Source: Ceraceosorus guamensis
Lineage: Eukaryota; Basidiomycota; Exobasidiomycetes; Ceraceosorales; Ceraceosoraceae
Assembly: GCF_003144195.1 (NCBI RefSeq)
Contig: NW_020290104.1
Span: forward strand, 1-47,510
Direction of reading: 5' to 3'
Length of the DNA: 47,510 bases
How positions within the stretch are numbered: position 1 is the stretch's first letter; each line of letters opens with the position of its first letter. Both the position numbers and the translations under genes were made by a program. Shown piece by piece: positions 24,401 through 36,900 of the stretch. Under the pieces are notes generated by a model. The model was not told where the DNA came from. It made no database searches and saw nothing but the letters and a program-made list of their open reading frames with translations.

Positions 24401-27400
24401 AAGCTTGCCTCGTGGAAGGATGTCAACATTCATGCGCTGAAGCAGAGTGCTCAAAAAACGCACAGAAAGCTGCACCGCTGCATTCGCAAGTTCCGAGACG
24501 TTCTGCGTCAGCCCGTGGATCCTCTCCTTGCCACTGCCGCTCAGAGCTCCGCTTCAGTTGCTGCCGATGAGAAGGGTCTCATACCCGCGAGCGGCGGCTC
24601 TTTGTTGCCATTGGGCCAAGCGGAAGTCGAGAAGATTTTGACGCGATCTAGCCTTCCAGCGCGAGCGCCAGACACTCCAACCCACCTTGTGGACCTGTCC
24701 CGAACAGCGAGCAAGCTCGCTGCATTCTCTGCAAATCAGCTAGCCGATGCGCTAGAGTCAGGCCTTCCTATGGCAATGGATGAGCTTTGCGGAACGATTA
24801 TCAGCCGTTCCGCTGAGCTCGCAAAGTTGACACCTGCAGTAGCCACCGAACAGAACGCCAAGATCATTCGTGCTCTCACTACACGCAAGAGAAAGGCTCT
24901 TTCAGACCTCATGCGTGAGCTGCGCAGAGTCGGCTTGCGCTCTGCAGTCCGTCCAGAGCTTGTGGCTCGTCACAAAGATGTCACCTATCTGTACGTGCAG
25001 AAAGGCGTGACGGAATCGGAGACTCCACACGTTCAGCGAGCCCTTGCAGGAGCGGATCGCTACCATTACCGTCTTCTTGCTGCTTTACCTCACCTTCGAA
25101 AGTCTGTCAGCTCTCGTACGGACGATGTTCCCGTGGCAGACCTGCTGAAAGGTATCAACTTTGTTGAGCATGCTTCGAGCCTGACTTTCGCCAGCCGAGC
25201 GGAGCTAGCCAACTTGACGAGACAGGCAAATGCCGCGCGCGGCATCTCGACTCGGCTCCAATACTTGGCCACATCAGACGGACCAGCAATGGCCTGCAAG
25301 CCAGGCATCGTGCCGGCCTTGGCCGCGCTTGTTGATTTCCTCGCTCGAGCGGTAGAAGGATTAGGAGAGGCCACATCAAATGCGCCCACGTACTTGCACT
25401 TTTCCCCGCTCGAAGACAGCCGTATTGCCTTGTCTGCCCTGTGGGATAGCATCAAAGGCGAAGCTTCGCGCTTGTCAGCCACGCGGACCAGCCTCCTCTC
25501 TCTGATTGCCACCCTCAGAATATCTTCTTGCCTCTTTTTGCTGCAGCACGAGGCAAAGTTGCTGGACGCTGGGGCAGAAGCGCTGGATGCCATTGTGCGA
25601 GAGCTCGAAGTCATTGGGCGCCGCCATCCAGACCTCTCTGCCATAACACAGCCGCTCGGTGAATGGATATCGCAAGAAGCCGATGACGTCTTTGCTGCCT
25701 GCCGGAGCGCTCTGCAAGGAGCAGCAGACCCAGCCATCAAAGGACCCGCCAGTGACCGGCTCGTTTCCTCTGTGCTCGTCATTGCACAAGAGCTTCACAA
25801 GATCGGTCAGGAGCAGAGTTCAGATGTCGTCGACGATGAGATGGCGGATCAAGCGCTAGCGCGGCGTATGGAGCATACTGCACGAATCAGCCAAACGCTG
25901 CGATTCGAACAGGTTCAAGATTCTCTCATGGAGCTCTTTGCAAGCGCAGTCTTCGAGCCTGCATCTAACATGAATGGCTCTCTTGCACGCGTGACGCCCT
26001 TCGTGGCCGAGTACGCTGGGCTCATTGAGCGCCACTTGGCCACATCCGCTGCATATTATCGCACTTTGGTCAAGTTTACGCTTGTTTTGTGCAACACGTT
26101 TACATCGCTCAGCCTCAAAGGCTTTTGCAAGCCAGGACAAGCTGATGACAATCAAGCGGAGGCAGACGGAGAAGGCGGAGAACAAGTCGAAGGCGGGACG
26201 GGTCTAGGTGACGGCTCCGGCGCCAAAGACGTCACGGACCAGATGCAGGACGACGAAGAGATGGAGGAGCTGCAAGCTGAAAAAGCAGAAGAGGAGGATG
26301 GCGAAAAGGGGGAGAGACAGCGCGAAAAGAACGCTAGAGAGATGGAGGAAGACTTTGGAGGAGAGCTGGAGAGTGTCGCAGATGAAGGAGAAGACGAGGA
26401 GGGTCAAGATGATCAAGATGAGGCAGACGACGAGGACCTTGATGAACAGCGTGGCGGTGTCGATCCGCTGGATCCGAATACTGTTGATGAGAAAATGTGG
26501 GGAGAAGAGAATGGGAACGAGGGCGAAGATGCCGAGCACAACCAGGATCAGACCGACAAAGATCTCAACGGGCCACAGCAAGGTCCTGAAGAATCCGTCG
26601 CCAGGGATCGTTCCAAGCAGAAGCAGGACTCGACCTTGGACAACCAGCCAGAGTCTTCAAAGGACGAAGACGGCGCCGGCAACGAGCAAGATGCCGCAGA
26701 AGACGTTTCCGATCTTGACGAAGACCAAAAGGACGACGGCGAATCTGTGAATGCGGAAGCAGATGCGCCTGAAATGGAGCAAGGCATGGGAAGACAGCTC
26801 GACGATCAAACTGCTGAAGCTGACAATCTGGACTTTCAAGACGAGCTGGAGCTCGACGAGCGGGCAGATGATGGTAGCGAGCTGAGCTTTGATGAAGATG
26901 AAGATCCACAGCAACCGCCCGACGAGTCAAACGTAAATGATGCAGCTACGGAATTGGAGCCTGACCGAACGCAAGATCCAGCCGACGCGGATCACCCTGA
27001 GTCTACAGACACAGGGCAAGATGCTGTGGACATCGCTGGCGATATTGAGGATGGCGGCGAAGCGAACTCTTCTGAAGAGGATGAGGACGCTGACGATGCG
27101 GAAATTGCGGAGAATCTAGGCGCAGAGCGAGCGGAGCCCGAAAATCAGCATTCTCAGCCTCAAGATGCGTCACTGCAATCTGCAATGGATGAAGATGCTC
27201 CCGCCGATGGCGGTGATGCGGACGAGGGTGCTTCCGCAGAGCAACAGAACGCATCACGGTCTAGATCGGGTCGCCAAGCACAAGATGGCGAAGAGGCAGA
27301 GCCGCAAGAAGGGGATGTCACCCGCAACCAAGACGGTGAAGCAGATACTACTCGCTCGGAAGCAAAGCCAGATGACGCTCAAGAGAATGTAAAGCAGTCT

Positions 27401-29101
27401 CGGCGCGAAACTCAAGACGCTGAGGAGGGCGCTAAAGAGCAAGTCGATGAGACGAATGGTGGAGGCGAGTCGGGGAAGCCTGAACGGAGTCTTGGGGATG
27501 CTTTGCAAGACTTCAGGCGCGACATTCAAGCTATCGAGGAGGCGATGGCGGCCGATGAGCGAGCCACGGATCAGGCCAGACCAGACGGAGAAGGAATGCC
27601 CGAGACTGGCGAGGTGGAGCACATCGGACCCGACGAGGAGACTGATCTTCAAGCTTTGGGGGCCGCTGGCGAAGATGACGAAGTCCAACGTCTGCCCGAT
27701 ACGGGCATCGCAGACGAGGAACAGGGCGTGACAGATACGTCTGCACAACAATGGGAAGACTTAGTCAAGCCGGCTGAACGTGACTTGGCCCCTCAACCGC
27801 TTGGCGAGGCACCGATGGAGATCGATACGGAAGAAGCAGGTCCATCTCAACAAAAGCAGGCCAAAGCTCTGGACGCGTCGCAGTCGCGGTCCAACGGACA
27901 CCTGGAGCCTGGCGCTGAAGCGACGGATGAGCTCGAAGATGGCGCTCTTGCTGCGGCAAATGATCGCGGAGATGACGAGTCAAATCGCGCGAGCCCCATG
28001 CCCGAAGATGAGCGTCGCCAAGCAGACGCCGACATTGAAGCAGATCTGCTCGCTCTTCGAAGCGCGAGCGATGATCACGACAAATTGGAAAGAGCTGGCG
28101 AACTTTGGCGCGCTTACATCGCATTGACGTCGGATCTCGCCTTTGGCTTGTGCGAGCAACTTCGTCTGATCCTGGCACCCACTCTAGCCACTCGACTCAA
28201 TGGGGATTTCCGCACCGGGAAACGTCTCAACATGCGCAAGATTGTGCCCTTCATCGCCTCCGACTTTGCCAAGGACAAAATTTGGCTTCGCCGCACGAAG
28301 CCGAGCGCCCGAGAGTATCAAGTTCTGCTAGCAGTCGATGACAGTCGCAGCATGTCGGAGAATCGCTCAGCGCACCTCGCATACCAGACTCTAGCGCTTG
28401 TTAGCAGCGCGCTTGGACGTCTTGAAGTTGGAGACGTGAGCATTTGTCGATTCGGTCAGCAAGTGGAGACTTTGCATCCTTTCGGTAAAGATAAGCTCTC
28501 AGACTCTGGCGGTGCTCAGCTCGTCGAACGCTTGTCCTTCGAGCAGCGTAGCACCGACGTGCTGAAACTGGTCGAGCACAGTTTGCGCATGCTTCAAGAA
28601 GCTCGGGACAGTCGTACATCGACGTCTGCAAGCGACTTGTGGCAGCTCGAAATCATCATCTCGGACGGAATCTGTCAGGTAAGTGTTGAGGAGAGCTACA
28701 TGCCGGCAGACTGGCTTCGCGCAAAGCTTACCGCCGTTTCGTACATCGCACAGGATCACGAGAGACTTCGTGCTCTGCTACGCAGAGCCAGCGAACAGAG
28801 AGTGATGTTAGTCTTCGTCATCCTTGACGCGCGGCCCAAAGCTCCAACCCGCAACCTTTCAGGCCCTGCTCAAACAAACGGTGACAACAAGCAGCCCAAC
28901 ACGAGCACGAGCATAGTGGACATGTCCTCCGTCTCTTACTCCACCAATCCTGAGAGCGGCAAGATGGAGCTGGTGATGAAGAGGTATCTAGACACGTTCC
29001 CATTCGAATACTTTGTCGTTGTGAGAGACTTGGAAGCTTTGCCGGACGTGCTCGCTGCTACCCTTCGACAGTGGGCCGAGCGCATTTCCGGAGAAGCTTG
29101 A
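12369..29101 (+). CDS. MDN1: midasin, giant AAA ATPase of 60S ribosome assembly
   Basis: Exons: 12369-12985, 13067-14719, 14824-18837, 18929-21315, 21383-21884, 21964-28678, 28754-29101; 5411 aa. Seen in order: a repeat-rich N-terminus (Pro-Ser and Thr-Pro runs); six AAA modules with Walker A motifs GPPACGKT (about residue 474), GETGTGKT (882), GPTSAGKT (1325), GETGAGKT (1623), GSPGAGKT (2027), GPSGAGKT (2340); a long linker; a Glu/Asp-rich tail (about 4450-5080); and a C-terminal VWA/MIDAS domain with the metal motif DDSRS near 5181. Known: midasin (Rea1) uses ATP to pull Ytm1 and Rsa4 off pre-60S particles through MIDAS contacts. AAA5 Walker B (WVLLDEMNL) spans the exon 3/4 junction. The last intron (28679-28753) is stop-free and a multiple of three; splicing restores SDGICQDHERLR, as in homologues. 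A second such candidate (22112-22177, 66 nt) would shorten the protein to 5389 aa. AAA2 carries a basic KKRR insert. The protein is somewhat longer than the yeast one, mainly in low-complexity parts. Confidence 0.97.
12377..12534 (+). repeat. coding hexamer repeats at the midasin N-terminus
   Basis: CCATCC/CGTCGC units give alternating Pro-Ser, and further on ACCCAC units give alternating Thr-Pro codons. Both lie before the first AAA module. Confidence 0.85.
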
Positions 29102-29290
29102 CGCGCGCGCACCTCGGCATGAGTGTACCCATCACATGTAGCATAGCACAAGAGCGAAACCGATAGATGCATGTTTCTACGATAGATCAAGCAATGGAAT
29201 TCAGATGTCGAATCAAAGGCTTGCTGAATTATGATTTCGCTGAATGTAAAGTGTCTATGGGAGAAATTTTGACTGTGCTATTTCGCTTCT
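29102..29290. other. short intergenic gap between convergent MDN1 and SWA2
   Basis: 189 nt separate the two stop codons, so the 3' untranslated regions probably meet or overlap. It is AT-richer than its surroundings; no clear terminator motif was identified. Confidence 0.7.
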
Positions 29291-32200
29291 TCACTTCTTT
29301 GACTGACTGACTACCCAAGCGTCATTGATGGCCGCAAAGACGGCCGTACCAATCATGCGTTGCTCGACGGTAGTGTTGCGCGGTGTAAGCTGAGCCAGAG
29401 ACGCAGAGTGAGGGCAATCGTTGAGGTGGAGTCAGTCAGCGTTCGCAGAGCACGTGTGCACCAAAAGCCTTTGATGCCATTTCTGCACAGTCTTCCCCGA
29501 ATTCGCGTCTGCTCACCTTGTCAGGGTGCAATTTGATCATGGCCTTCGTATAAGCCTTTTTTACCTGCGCATCCGTGACGAGCTCGTGCATGCCCAACTT
29601 TTTCCATTCCAGTTCCTTCCAAAGCACCAGCTCCACGCTGGCCAACAATGCTCTGACATTATTCTCCTTGCCCATCTTCCAACTCGAAATTTTGCCATCC
29701 ACCGAATCCTTGGCCAAGTCTTTGGCGCTCTCTTCGGCCGCTGCTTTGGAGGCGCGTTCGGCCGAGGCCAGCGCTGCTCGTTGAGCTGCCAAATTGACAG
29801 CTTCCGTTTGTGCTCTGCGCGCAGAAGGCGTGGGACCGGGCCTCGCGGGAGCAGACGCTTTGCTCTTTGCTGCACCACTCGCACTTGCCGACGAAGCACC
29901 AGCAGCAGCAATAGCGGCACCAGATCCGCGCAACATCTCCTCGCACCTCTTCTTGCCCTGTTCAGCACTCCTAACATTCCCAGCTCCCCCCTTTCCGCTG
30001 CCCTCCAGCCTCTCGTACAACCCAAGCTTTTCCCAATCCTTTAGCGCCTCTCTCCACTTCTCCATCGTTTCGTAAGCTTGAGCTCTTCGAAGCACGGCTT
30101 TGGCATAAGCTTCCCTCAGGTTGATCTGTCCCGCCAATGGATCAGGTAAAGCTTCTTCCATCGAAGGTCTATAAATCTCTCCCTCTTGCTCCTGCTCCTG
30201 CTCCTGCCCCACCAGCGATTTCTCCAAAACGATCCGCACAACCATCGACGCATCCTCCACGCATCCCATCGCATCCCCATTCCTGCTCCTGACCAACGCC
30301 CTATTGTTCCTCAATCCCACGCTCCTCAAACTAGCCGCCGGTCCAAGCTCCCGCAAAGCCTTGCTATACATCTCCTCCGCCTCTGCATAATTTCCCCTTC
30401 TATACGCCTCATTACCCCGCACCCTGCACGCTTCCGAAACCTGCGACACGCCGCTCTGCTCCTCCTCCTCTTGCACTGCTCTGCGCTTTTTTCGCAGCGT
30501 GCCGCCAGACGCAACGCCAGCGCCGACGGCAGGAGCGGAATGCGTCTTGCTCGTCGAGGGTCGTACAGCTCGACGAGCTGGAGAGATATAAGGTGCGCGC
30601 GGTTGGCCTGCTGCGCTAGGCGGTCGTGCAGCGGACAACAGTTGTTGTTGTTGTTGTTGAGGCGCCTGTTGCGCAGGTAAATCCCAAAGGTCCACATCGC
30701 CCGCAACTTCCGGCGTGGTAGTCGTCGTCGGCCTCTGTGGTGCGGCTTGTCGCGTCGATTTCTTGGTGGGCACGTTGGACGCGTCATCAGCTCCGTCGTG
30801 CTCCTCCTCCCCATCCGAATCCTTGAAAGAGCTTGTCGGTGCATCCTTCGACGCAGCAACGTCCGGCGTGATGGGCGACGTAGCTCCTTGCTCTTCAGCC
30901 CTCTGCATAGCCTCGGCTTCCACCATCCATCTAGGCTTTCCGCTCAGATCCATCTGTGCTTCCTTTCTACCTCCCCAACGTCGATTCCAGGCTTTTTCGC
31001 TAAACTTGCTCGTCTCTTCTCTTTCAAATCGTCTACCCGCACCCGCACCCGCACCCGCACCCGCACCCGCACCCGCATCCGCGCTCGTACTGGCTCGTCT
31101 ATCGAGCGCCGCCGAACCGGATCCGGGCATGGGGGAAGCCGTATTGCTCCTAGCTTTCTGTTCCTCATAAGCCTTCTGAGCAGCCTCTTTAGCGCTCGTC
31201 CAAAAGCTATTTGCGCTCTTTAAAAATCCAGCCCCCAACTCGCTAGCCTGCGCATAGATAGCTTCCGTCTGCTTGTTCCAATCCTTGCTCTCTTCTTCTT
31301 CCTGCTGCCGCTGCACCGCAGCTCCTCCTCCTGCTGCTGCTGCTCGAACGCGTCGATGCGCACTCAAATTTGCTCCTGCAGCTGCAGTGTGCCTCGACCG
31401 CACGCTCGCATCCCCGCTTGCGCCCCACTTGGCTCGTTGCAAAGCAGCTCGTCGCGCCTCTCCATCGAAAGCCGCATCATCGTTCCATTCCTCGTGTGTA
31501 TGTCTCGCAAGAGCAGCACTTCCATCGCGAGTACCAGCAGCAGCAGCACTACCACCACCAGCCAATAGGCTTTCCATCGCAATCTGCACATCCAAGCCCG
31601 TCTGCGTGCTCTTCAAAGCTCTACGAGCGTCTGCCGGTGAGAAGCCCATCTCTACGATCTGTCCTACCAGGTGAGGTGGCGGTGAGACGGCGCGTGCAGT
31701 TGCGCTGTCCTTTTCGTGCTCGTGCCCTCGTGCTCGTGCTCGTGCTCCAACCCCATCGCCGTTGCGCTTCGCTCCCCAACTCTTCGCATCGCCACGTCGC
31801 ATGCGCTCATGCTTTGCGCTCAAAAAGTCTTCCAGCGCATCCGCATCCGCATCCGCATCCGCATCCGCATCCGCATCCGCACCAGCTCCATCGCCATCCA
31901 TCCAAAACGTCCCCTTGCTCTTGCTCTTGCCGCTATCCTCCTCATCCTGCCCACTTTGCAGCTCGACGCCACCCGCGCCCGCGCCCGCGTCCCCGCCCCC
32001 GTCCCCGCCGCCCAACGCGCTGCTCTGCGCCCCCGATCCATCTTCAAACTCTGAAAAATCAAACATGTCCATCGCAGCCAATGCTCTCGTCGTCTCCGTC
32101 GTCGTCGTCGGAGCAGCTGCTGCTTCTCTTCTCTTGCTGCCCTCCTCGACTTGCTGTCGTTGCAAAGTGGTGGGACGTGTGGAAGATGGAGCAGCGGGTG

Positions 32201-33282
32201 GATTGGCGTCGAGAGTGGAGGATGCGGATGCGGATGGGCGTGCGCGTGCGCGTGCGCGTGCTGGTGCTGGTGCTGGTGGAGGACGGGAAGACGGAGTGGA
32301 CGCTTGGCTTGGATTGCGCACGCTTGGAGCGGGAGCAAGGGCGGAAAAGTCGAGGCCGAAAGGATCGTCGGATGATTTGTTGCTGGAGTGGAATGAGGAG
32401 AAGAGGAGGCGGGCAAAAGAAGGCGGAATGGATGCGTTTGGTGTCAGCTTGCGTGATGTATGGCACGGAGTACCAGAAGAAAAGAGAGGGGGAAGAGGGG
32501 GGGGGAAGAGGGACGCAGCGTCTCCCAATCCCATCCATCGACTCCCAGACGGCATTTGAGCTTTCTGCGCCAAGAAAGACGCTTCCCTCAAAACACTTGC
32601 ACCACCCAGCCCCCCCAACTCGCACGCCGCCGCCCACATTGGCAAGGCAAGGCAACAAAAGAGAGACGCACCTTTGTCTCATCGAGCCCGCCTGGCGCGT
32701 ACCGCCGCTCGCACTTCCAAACAATTCCCAATCCTCTTCATTCCCCCATCCATCAGCAGCACCAGCAGCGCCAGCGCCAGCGCCGCTCTCCCTCTCTCGT
32801 TGTTGCTGCTGCTGTCGAATCATACTCAGAGGCGCATTTGCATTTCTTCCTGCACCACCACCGCCGCCGCTGCTGCTGCTGCTGCTCCACCTTTGGCCTT
32901 GTGCGAGCGCGGGTGCAGCATGCGAGTTTGAGCTGGAGGTGAGGCTGGACGTGGGGAATAGACTCGAGAATGCATCGTGAGTGTGCGTTTGCGTGCGCGT
33001 AGAGGTCGAGGACGAGGTCGAGGTCGAGCCGTTGTTGTTGGTGTTGGTGTTGAGAGAGGTTGGGTGACTGGATACCTTTGCTCCTGCCACTGCTCCTGCT
33101 CGCGACTGCGACTGCGGCGGAGGCGTGTGAACAGGTAGGGATCTGGTAAGAGCGTCGAAATTGTAGTTGGATGGTGCGCTAGCAGTAGCAGTAGCGGAAG
33201 CCGTAGCAGAGCGCGATTGGGATTTGGAAGGCGAAGGCGATGAGGAGGAGGAGGTCCAGTCCAGATTGACTAGATCTTCCAT
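29291..33282 (-). CDS. SWA2: auxilin-like J-domain co-chaperone (UBA-TPR-J)
   Basis: Exons on the minus strand are 33282-32672, 32382-29517 and 29389-29291, giving 1191 aa. Seen: an N-terminal MEDLVNLDW, low-complexity Ser/Thr/Asn/Gln tracts, DDPFGLDF (DPF-type adaptor motif), a UBA domain (LVGQIVEMGFSPADARRAL, about residues 435-475), TPR helices (about 850-1000, VRGNEAYRRGNYAEAEEMYS) and a C-terminal J domain with HPD at 1156-1158. Known: Swa2/auxilin recruits Hsp70 to strip clathrin from coated vesicles. The last intron (29516-29390) begins right after HPDK; reading through it would end the protein with an incomplete J domain, whereas splicing adds NTTVEQRMIGTAVFAAINDAW, as in the family. 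Intron 1 is 289 nt, the longest here, chosen because its acceptor gives in-frame SNKSSDDPFG; a hidden small exon inside cannot be excluded. Asp-Ala, Gly-Ala and Gln repeats suggest disordered linkers. Confidence 0.92.
31837..31878 (-). repeat. (GCATCC)7 repeat encoding Asp-Ala
   Basis: Seven perfect hexamers on the plus strand, read in the minus-strand SWA2 frame as alternating Asp and Ala, between the DPF segment and the UBA domain. Confidence 0.95.
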
Positions 33283-33940
33283 GGCTGTGCGTGTGCGCGT
33301 GCGTAAGAGTGTGATTTGGGGAGGGAGAATGATTGTGAGTCACGGTCGAGTGTGAGTGTGAGTGGGAGTGTGAGTGTGAGTGCGAGGCGTGAGTGAGAGG
33401 TGTGAGGGTGAGACGTGAGGCGTGAGCGAGAGTCGTGCGTGCGTGCGTGCGTGCGTGCGTGCACCCGCGACGAGCCAGCAACGAAAGCGCCAAAACAGCA
33501 AGCAGGGCATCCATCATCAATCAGGCAGCCATGCATGCATGCATCCCTCCCGCGCGAAAGAAGCCCAAGCGCGGGCAAGCACCACGCAGCATTGCACGTG
33601 ACTGTTTCATGAGCGTGTGCGTGTGCGTGTGCGTGTGCGCGCTTGCATGCAACTCTTGACTCTTGACTTCGACGACTTCTCGCTCGCTCTGGACGAATCA
33701 GCCACTTTTGATTCGCACTCTTGACGCTTCTCCCTACTCTTAGCTGGCAGCCTGCCGACCTCTTGGTCGAATCTAGTGTCGTCTAGCGAAGCGCGCAGAC
33801 GCCCATCTCCTCCGCACTTTCTCAAACTTCTTGCCATCTACAGCGTCGTCTCCCCCCCACACCCCCATCCTCCACTACCATTGCAATCCCGCTAGCTGCA
33901 CCCGCCAATCCGCTTTCATCCATTCTGGCCCCGATCAAAC
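33283..33940. promoter_or_regulatory. shared upstream region of SWA2 and CFT1
   Basis: 658 nt between divergent start codons. Contents: a TGAGTCA site (33336-33342), GTGAGT/GTGAGTG repeats (33350-33430), a CGTG tetranucleotide run (33434-33463), ATGC repeats (33531-33544), a CACGTGAC E-box (about 33595-33602) and a GTGTGC run (33614-33641). No gene is seen. Which repeats regulate transcription is unknown. Confidence 0.6.
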
Positions 33941-36900
33941 ATGTCCCTCTCAGCACTTCACCTCTCCCTTCTTCCAGCCAGCGGAACCTCGCATCTCCTC
34001 GCTCTACACTTGACACATCGAGATGGCTGCGCGCGGCTCAGAGGAGAGAGGTTGAGACATTTGATACTGGTCAGGGATGATTGCGTTAGGATCTTTGAGG
34101 TCAGGAAGAGATGGGATGCGCAAGTGAGTTCCCTCGCTGAGCTGGCACTCTTGGATGGCGGCGGGAAGGGGGGGGGAAAGGCGGAGGGCGATTTCATGCT
34201 GCAGCGCTCGCACAGGCTGCCTTCCGTCTTAAAACAAAGCGCATACATGCGCCATCAACATTCGCCGAACACTGAATAGTATCCTCTCTCCCCCTCTCTC
34301 TTGCCCTCTCTCTTTTGCCCTCGGCGACGCCTCTGCTCCCACAGATCAAGCTGCATCATCTTCGTACGCACCAGCTCTTTGGAAATGTGATGGGTTTGGG
34401 CGCCGTGGACGCCTCTGCTTGGAAAGGCTCGAGCAGGCAAGTCGCAGAGGCGTCTGGCACGCAGAGCACTCAAGCAGTGCTTTTCTCGTTTGGCGATGCC
34501 AAGGTGAGCCAGACGGCGCGATCAAAGGCAGGCAGGAGAGGCTTGAAGGGCGTTTTGCAGGTGTCGCACATCGTGTCGGTGTTGACGATCCGTGCAACGT
34601 GACTGTGACCCCCTTTCGCAGATGGCTCTGATGGAGTGGGACGACGAAGCGATGGATCTTGTCACCGTCTCCATTCACACCTATCAGAGAGCACCTCAGA
34701 TGGTGAGTGCTGTCCCTGCGCATCGCTGGAGCGCGCGCGTGCATGCTAAGGTGCATCTTTTCCCTTTCCCCACTTTTCACCACTCCCCGCAGATCAATGG
34801 GTCTCCTCCGCACTTTCAAAACTTTTTGCGCACCGATCCGATTTCGAGGTGTGCGGTCATGCTGCTGCCTCAATCTTCCATCGCCGTGCTGCCCTTCTAT
34901 CAAGATAGCGTCGATCTGGGAGACGAGATGGATTTGGAGCTGCTGGATGGCGAAGGGGACGCTCTGCGCGAAGGACACGAGCCTGGAGCCGCTGGGGAGG
35001 CTCTGCCCTACGCTCCTTCCTTCGTGCTGGACCTAGCAAAATTGCTTCAGGTGGCTGGCGTGAGGGATCTTGCTTTTTGCGAGGGATTTCAGAGACCCAC
35101 GCTAGCCGTGCTCAGCAGTGTAGCAGGCACCTGCACCGGGTAGGTTTTTTTTTCTGAGCCGAGGGGAACGACAGCTGGGCGGTGTGGATCAGATCATCCG
35201 GCTGACTTGGGATCATCGTTTCGCTTTGCCTCGCCGCTGCACCTCAAGCCGATTGAACGAGAAGCGCGATACGTGCGTCTTGCACCTCCTCACCCTGGAT
35301 CTGAGCATCACTTCGACCCATCCCATCCTCACCACTTGTCCCAACCTCCCGCACGACGTGCTCTACATGAGACCCTGCCCTGCCAACCTTGGGGGAGGCG
35401 TGCTGCTCGTATCTCCCTGCGCGTTGATGCACGTAGATCAAGCGGGCAACGTCGTAGGTCTAGCAACCAGCGACTGGTTCGCCCTCACGTCCGATCGGAA
35501 ATTGCCTAGCCTTTCTCTTCCAAGCACCTCCGCCTCGACCTCTTTGAACCAGACGCAGAGGCACAATGCGCAGATCAATCTGGCCAATTCGGAAATCGTG
35601 TTTCCGAACGACAAAGCACAAAGCGGATCGGCGGCGGCTAGTATGGTCTTGCTGTTCAGCGCCTCTTCCGAAGCGTATCAGATCCGCTTCAACTTTGATG
35701 GGAGGACATTGGAAAGCCTCTCGATGGAGCTGGTGCACATGTCTAGCAGTCTTGCTGAGGCGCCCGCGGGAGGGCACGACGGCGAGAAGTTGACCCCGCC
35801 CGCTTGCGCGGCCATGATCGATGAGGAACTTGCGATTGTGGGAAGCATGATCGGTCCGAGTCGATTGGTGATGGTGAAGAATGTGCAGAAGAAGGTGGAG
35901 GAGGCGGAGCATGATCAAGAGGAGGACGACGCAAAGAGTGATTTGCAGGGGCGTGTCGAAATGGAAATGGACCTGGACGATGGTGAGTTTGCCATCCAGC
36001 AGGCCGCGCACGGTTTGCTCGCTGCGCTCATCACTTTACCCCTGTATATCGTACCACTGCAGACTTGTACGGCGACTCTGCGCGTGCAGTCTCCTCCGCC
36101 GCCGGTCCTTCGACGAACGGCAGCACAAAGAGGGCGATGACGAGTTTGGAATTGAAGCCCTTGCCGGCGAACATACCCGCCTTGGGACCTGTGCACGACT
36201 TGAAGATGTGCGCTTTTGATGAGCTCGACGTCAAAGGCGAGGATGCGTCTTTGGGAAAGGACGAAAAGGTGTTGAAGACGCTCGCTACCGTGGGTGCTGC
36301 GCCCAATGCTGGCGTGGCCATTCTAGAAGTGAGTCTCCCCTTTGGTACTTTGCGCGCGCGCCCGAGCTTACGAACTTCTCCCACACAAATCCCCACGCGC
36401 GCGACGTTCCCCACCAAAAAAAAAAAAAAGCCAAGGATTTCGCCACGCAAAAAGCGCAGGTTGGCCTTTGATGCGCCTAGCGGTCTTTGGACTTTGCCCA
36501 TCTCGATGAACTCATTCGACGCGCATGAGAGAGCGTACGACGCTTGTTTGGCTTCCAACGACGATAGAACCACCTTGTTCAAGGTGCATGCGGATGGCAG
36601 GACGGAGCTGATCGAGCGCGTGAAGGGGAGGACCCTGGCCGCTGGACCTTTGCCTGATCGGCCCGACCAGCAACCACGATCCAAGCAGGCGCAGGCTGCT
36701 CGATTTGTCCGTATAACGGAAAGGCAGGTGGAAGTGATGGATCTGACCGGTCGAGTTTTGCAATCGGTTCTAGCGGTGGAGGAGAAGGGGGGATCATCTT
36801 CGTCGGCTGCGGCGGTGGCGGATGAAGAGCATGAAGAGCTGCAAGTGCATCAAGCTAGCTTGTGTGGCGCTTGGGCAGCCTTGGTGAGGACGGATGGACA

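Noticed and set aside
31370-32980. 536-codon open frame on the plus strand
   Set aside because: Antisense to SWA2; made of repeat-derived His-Pro, Arg-Val and Cys runs from the hexamer repeats.
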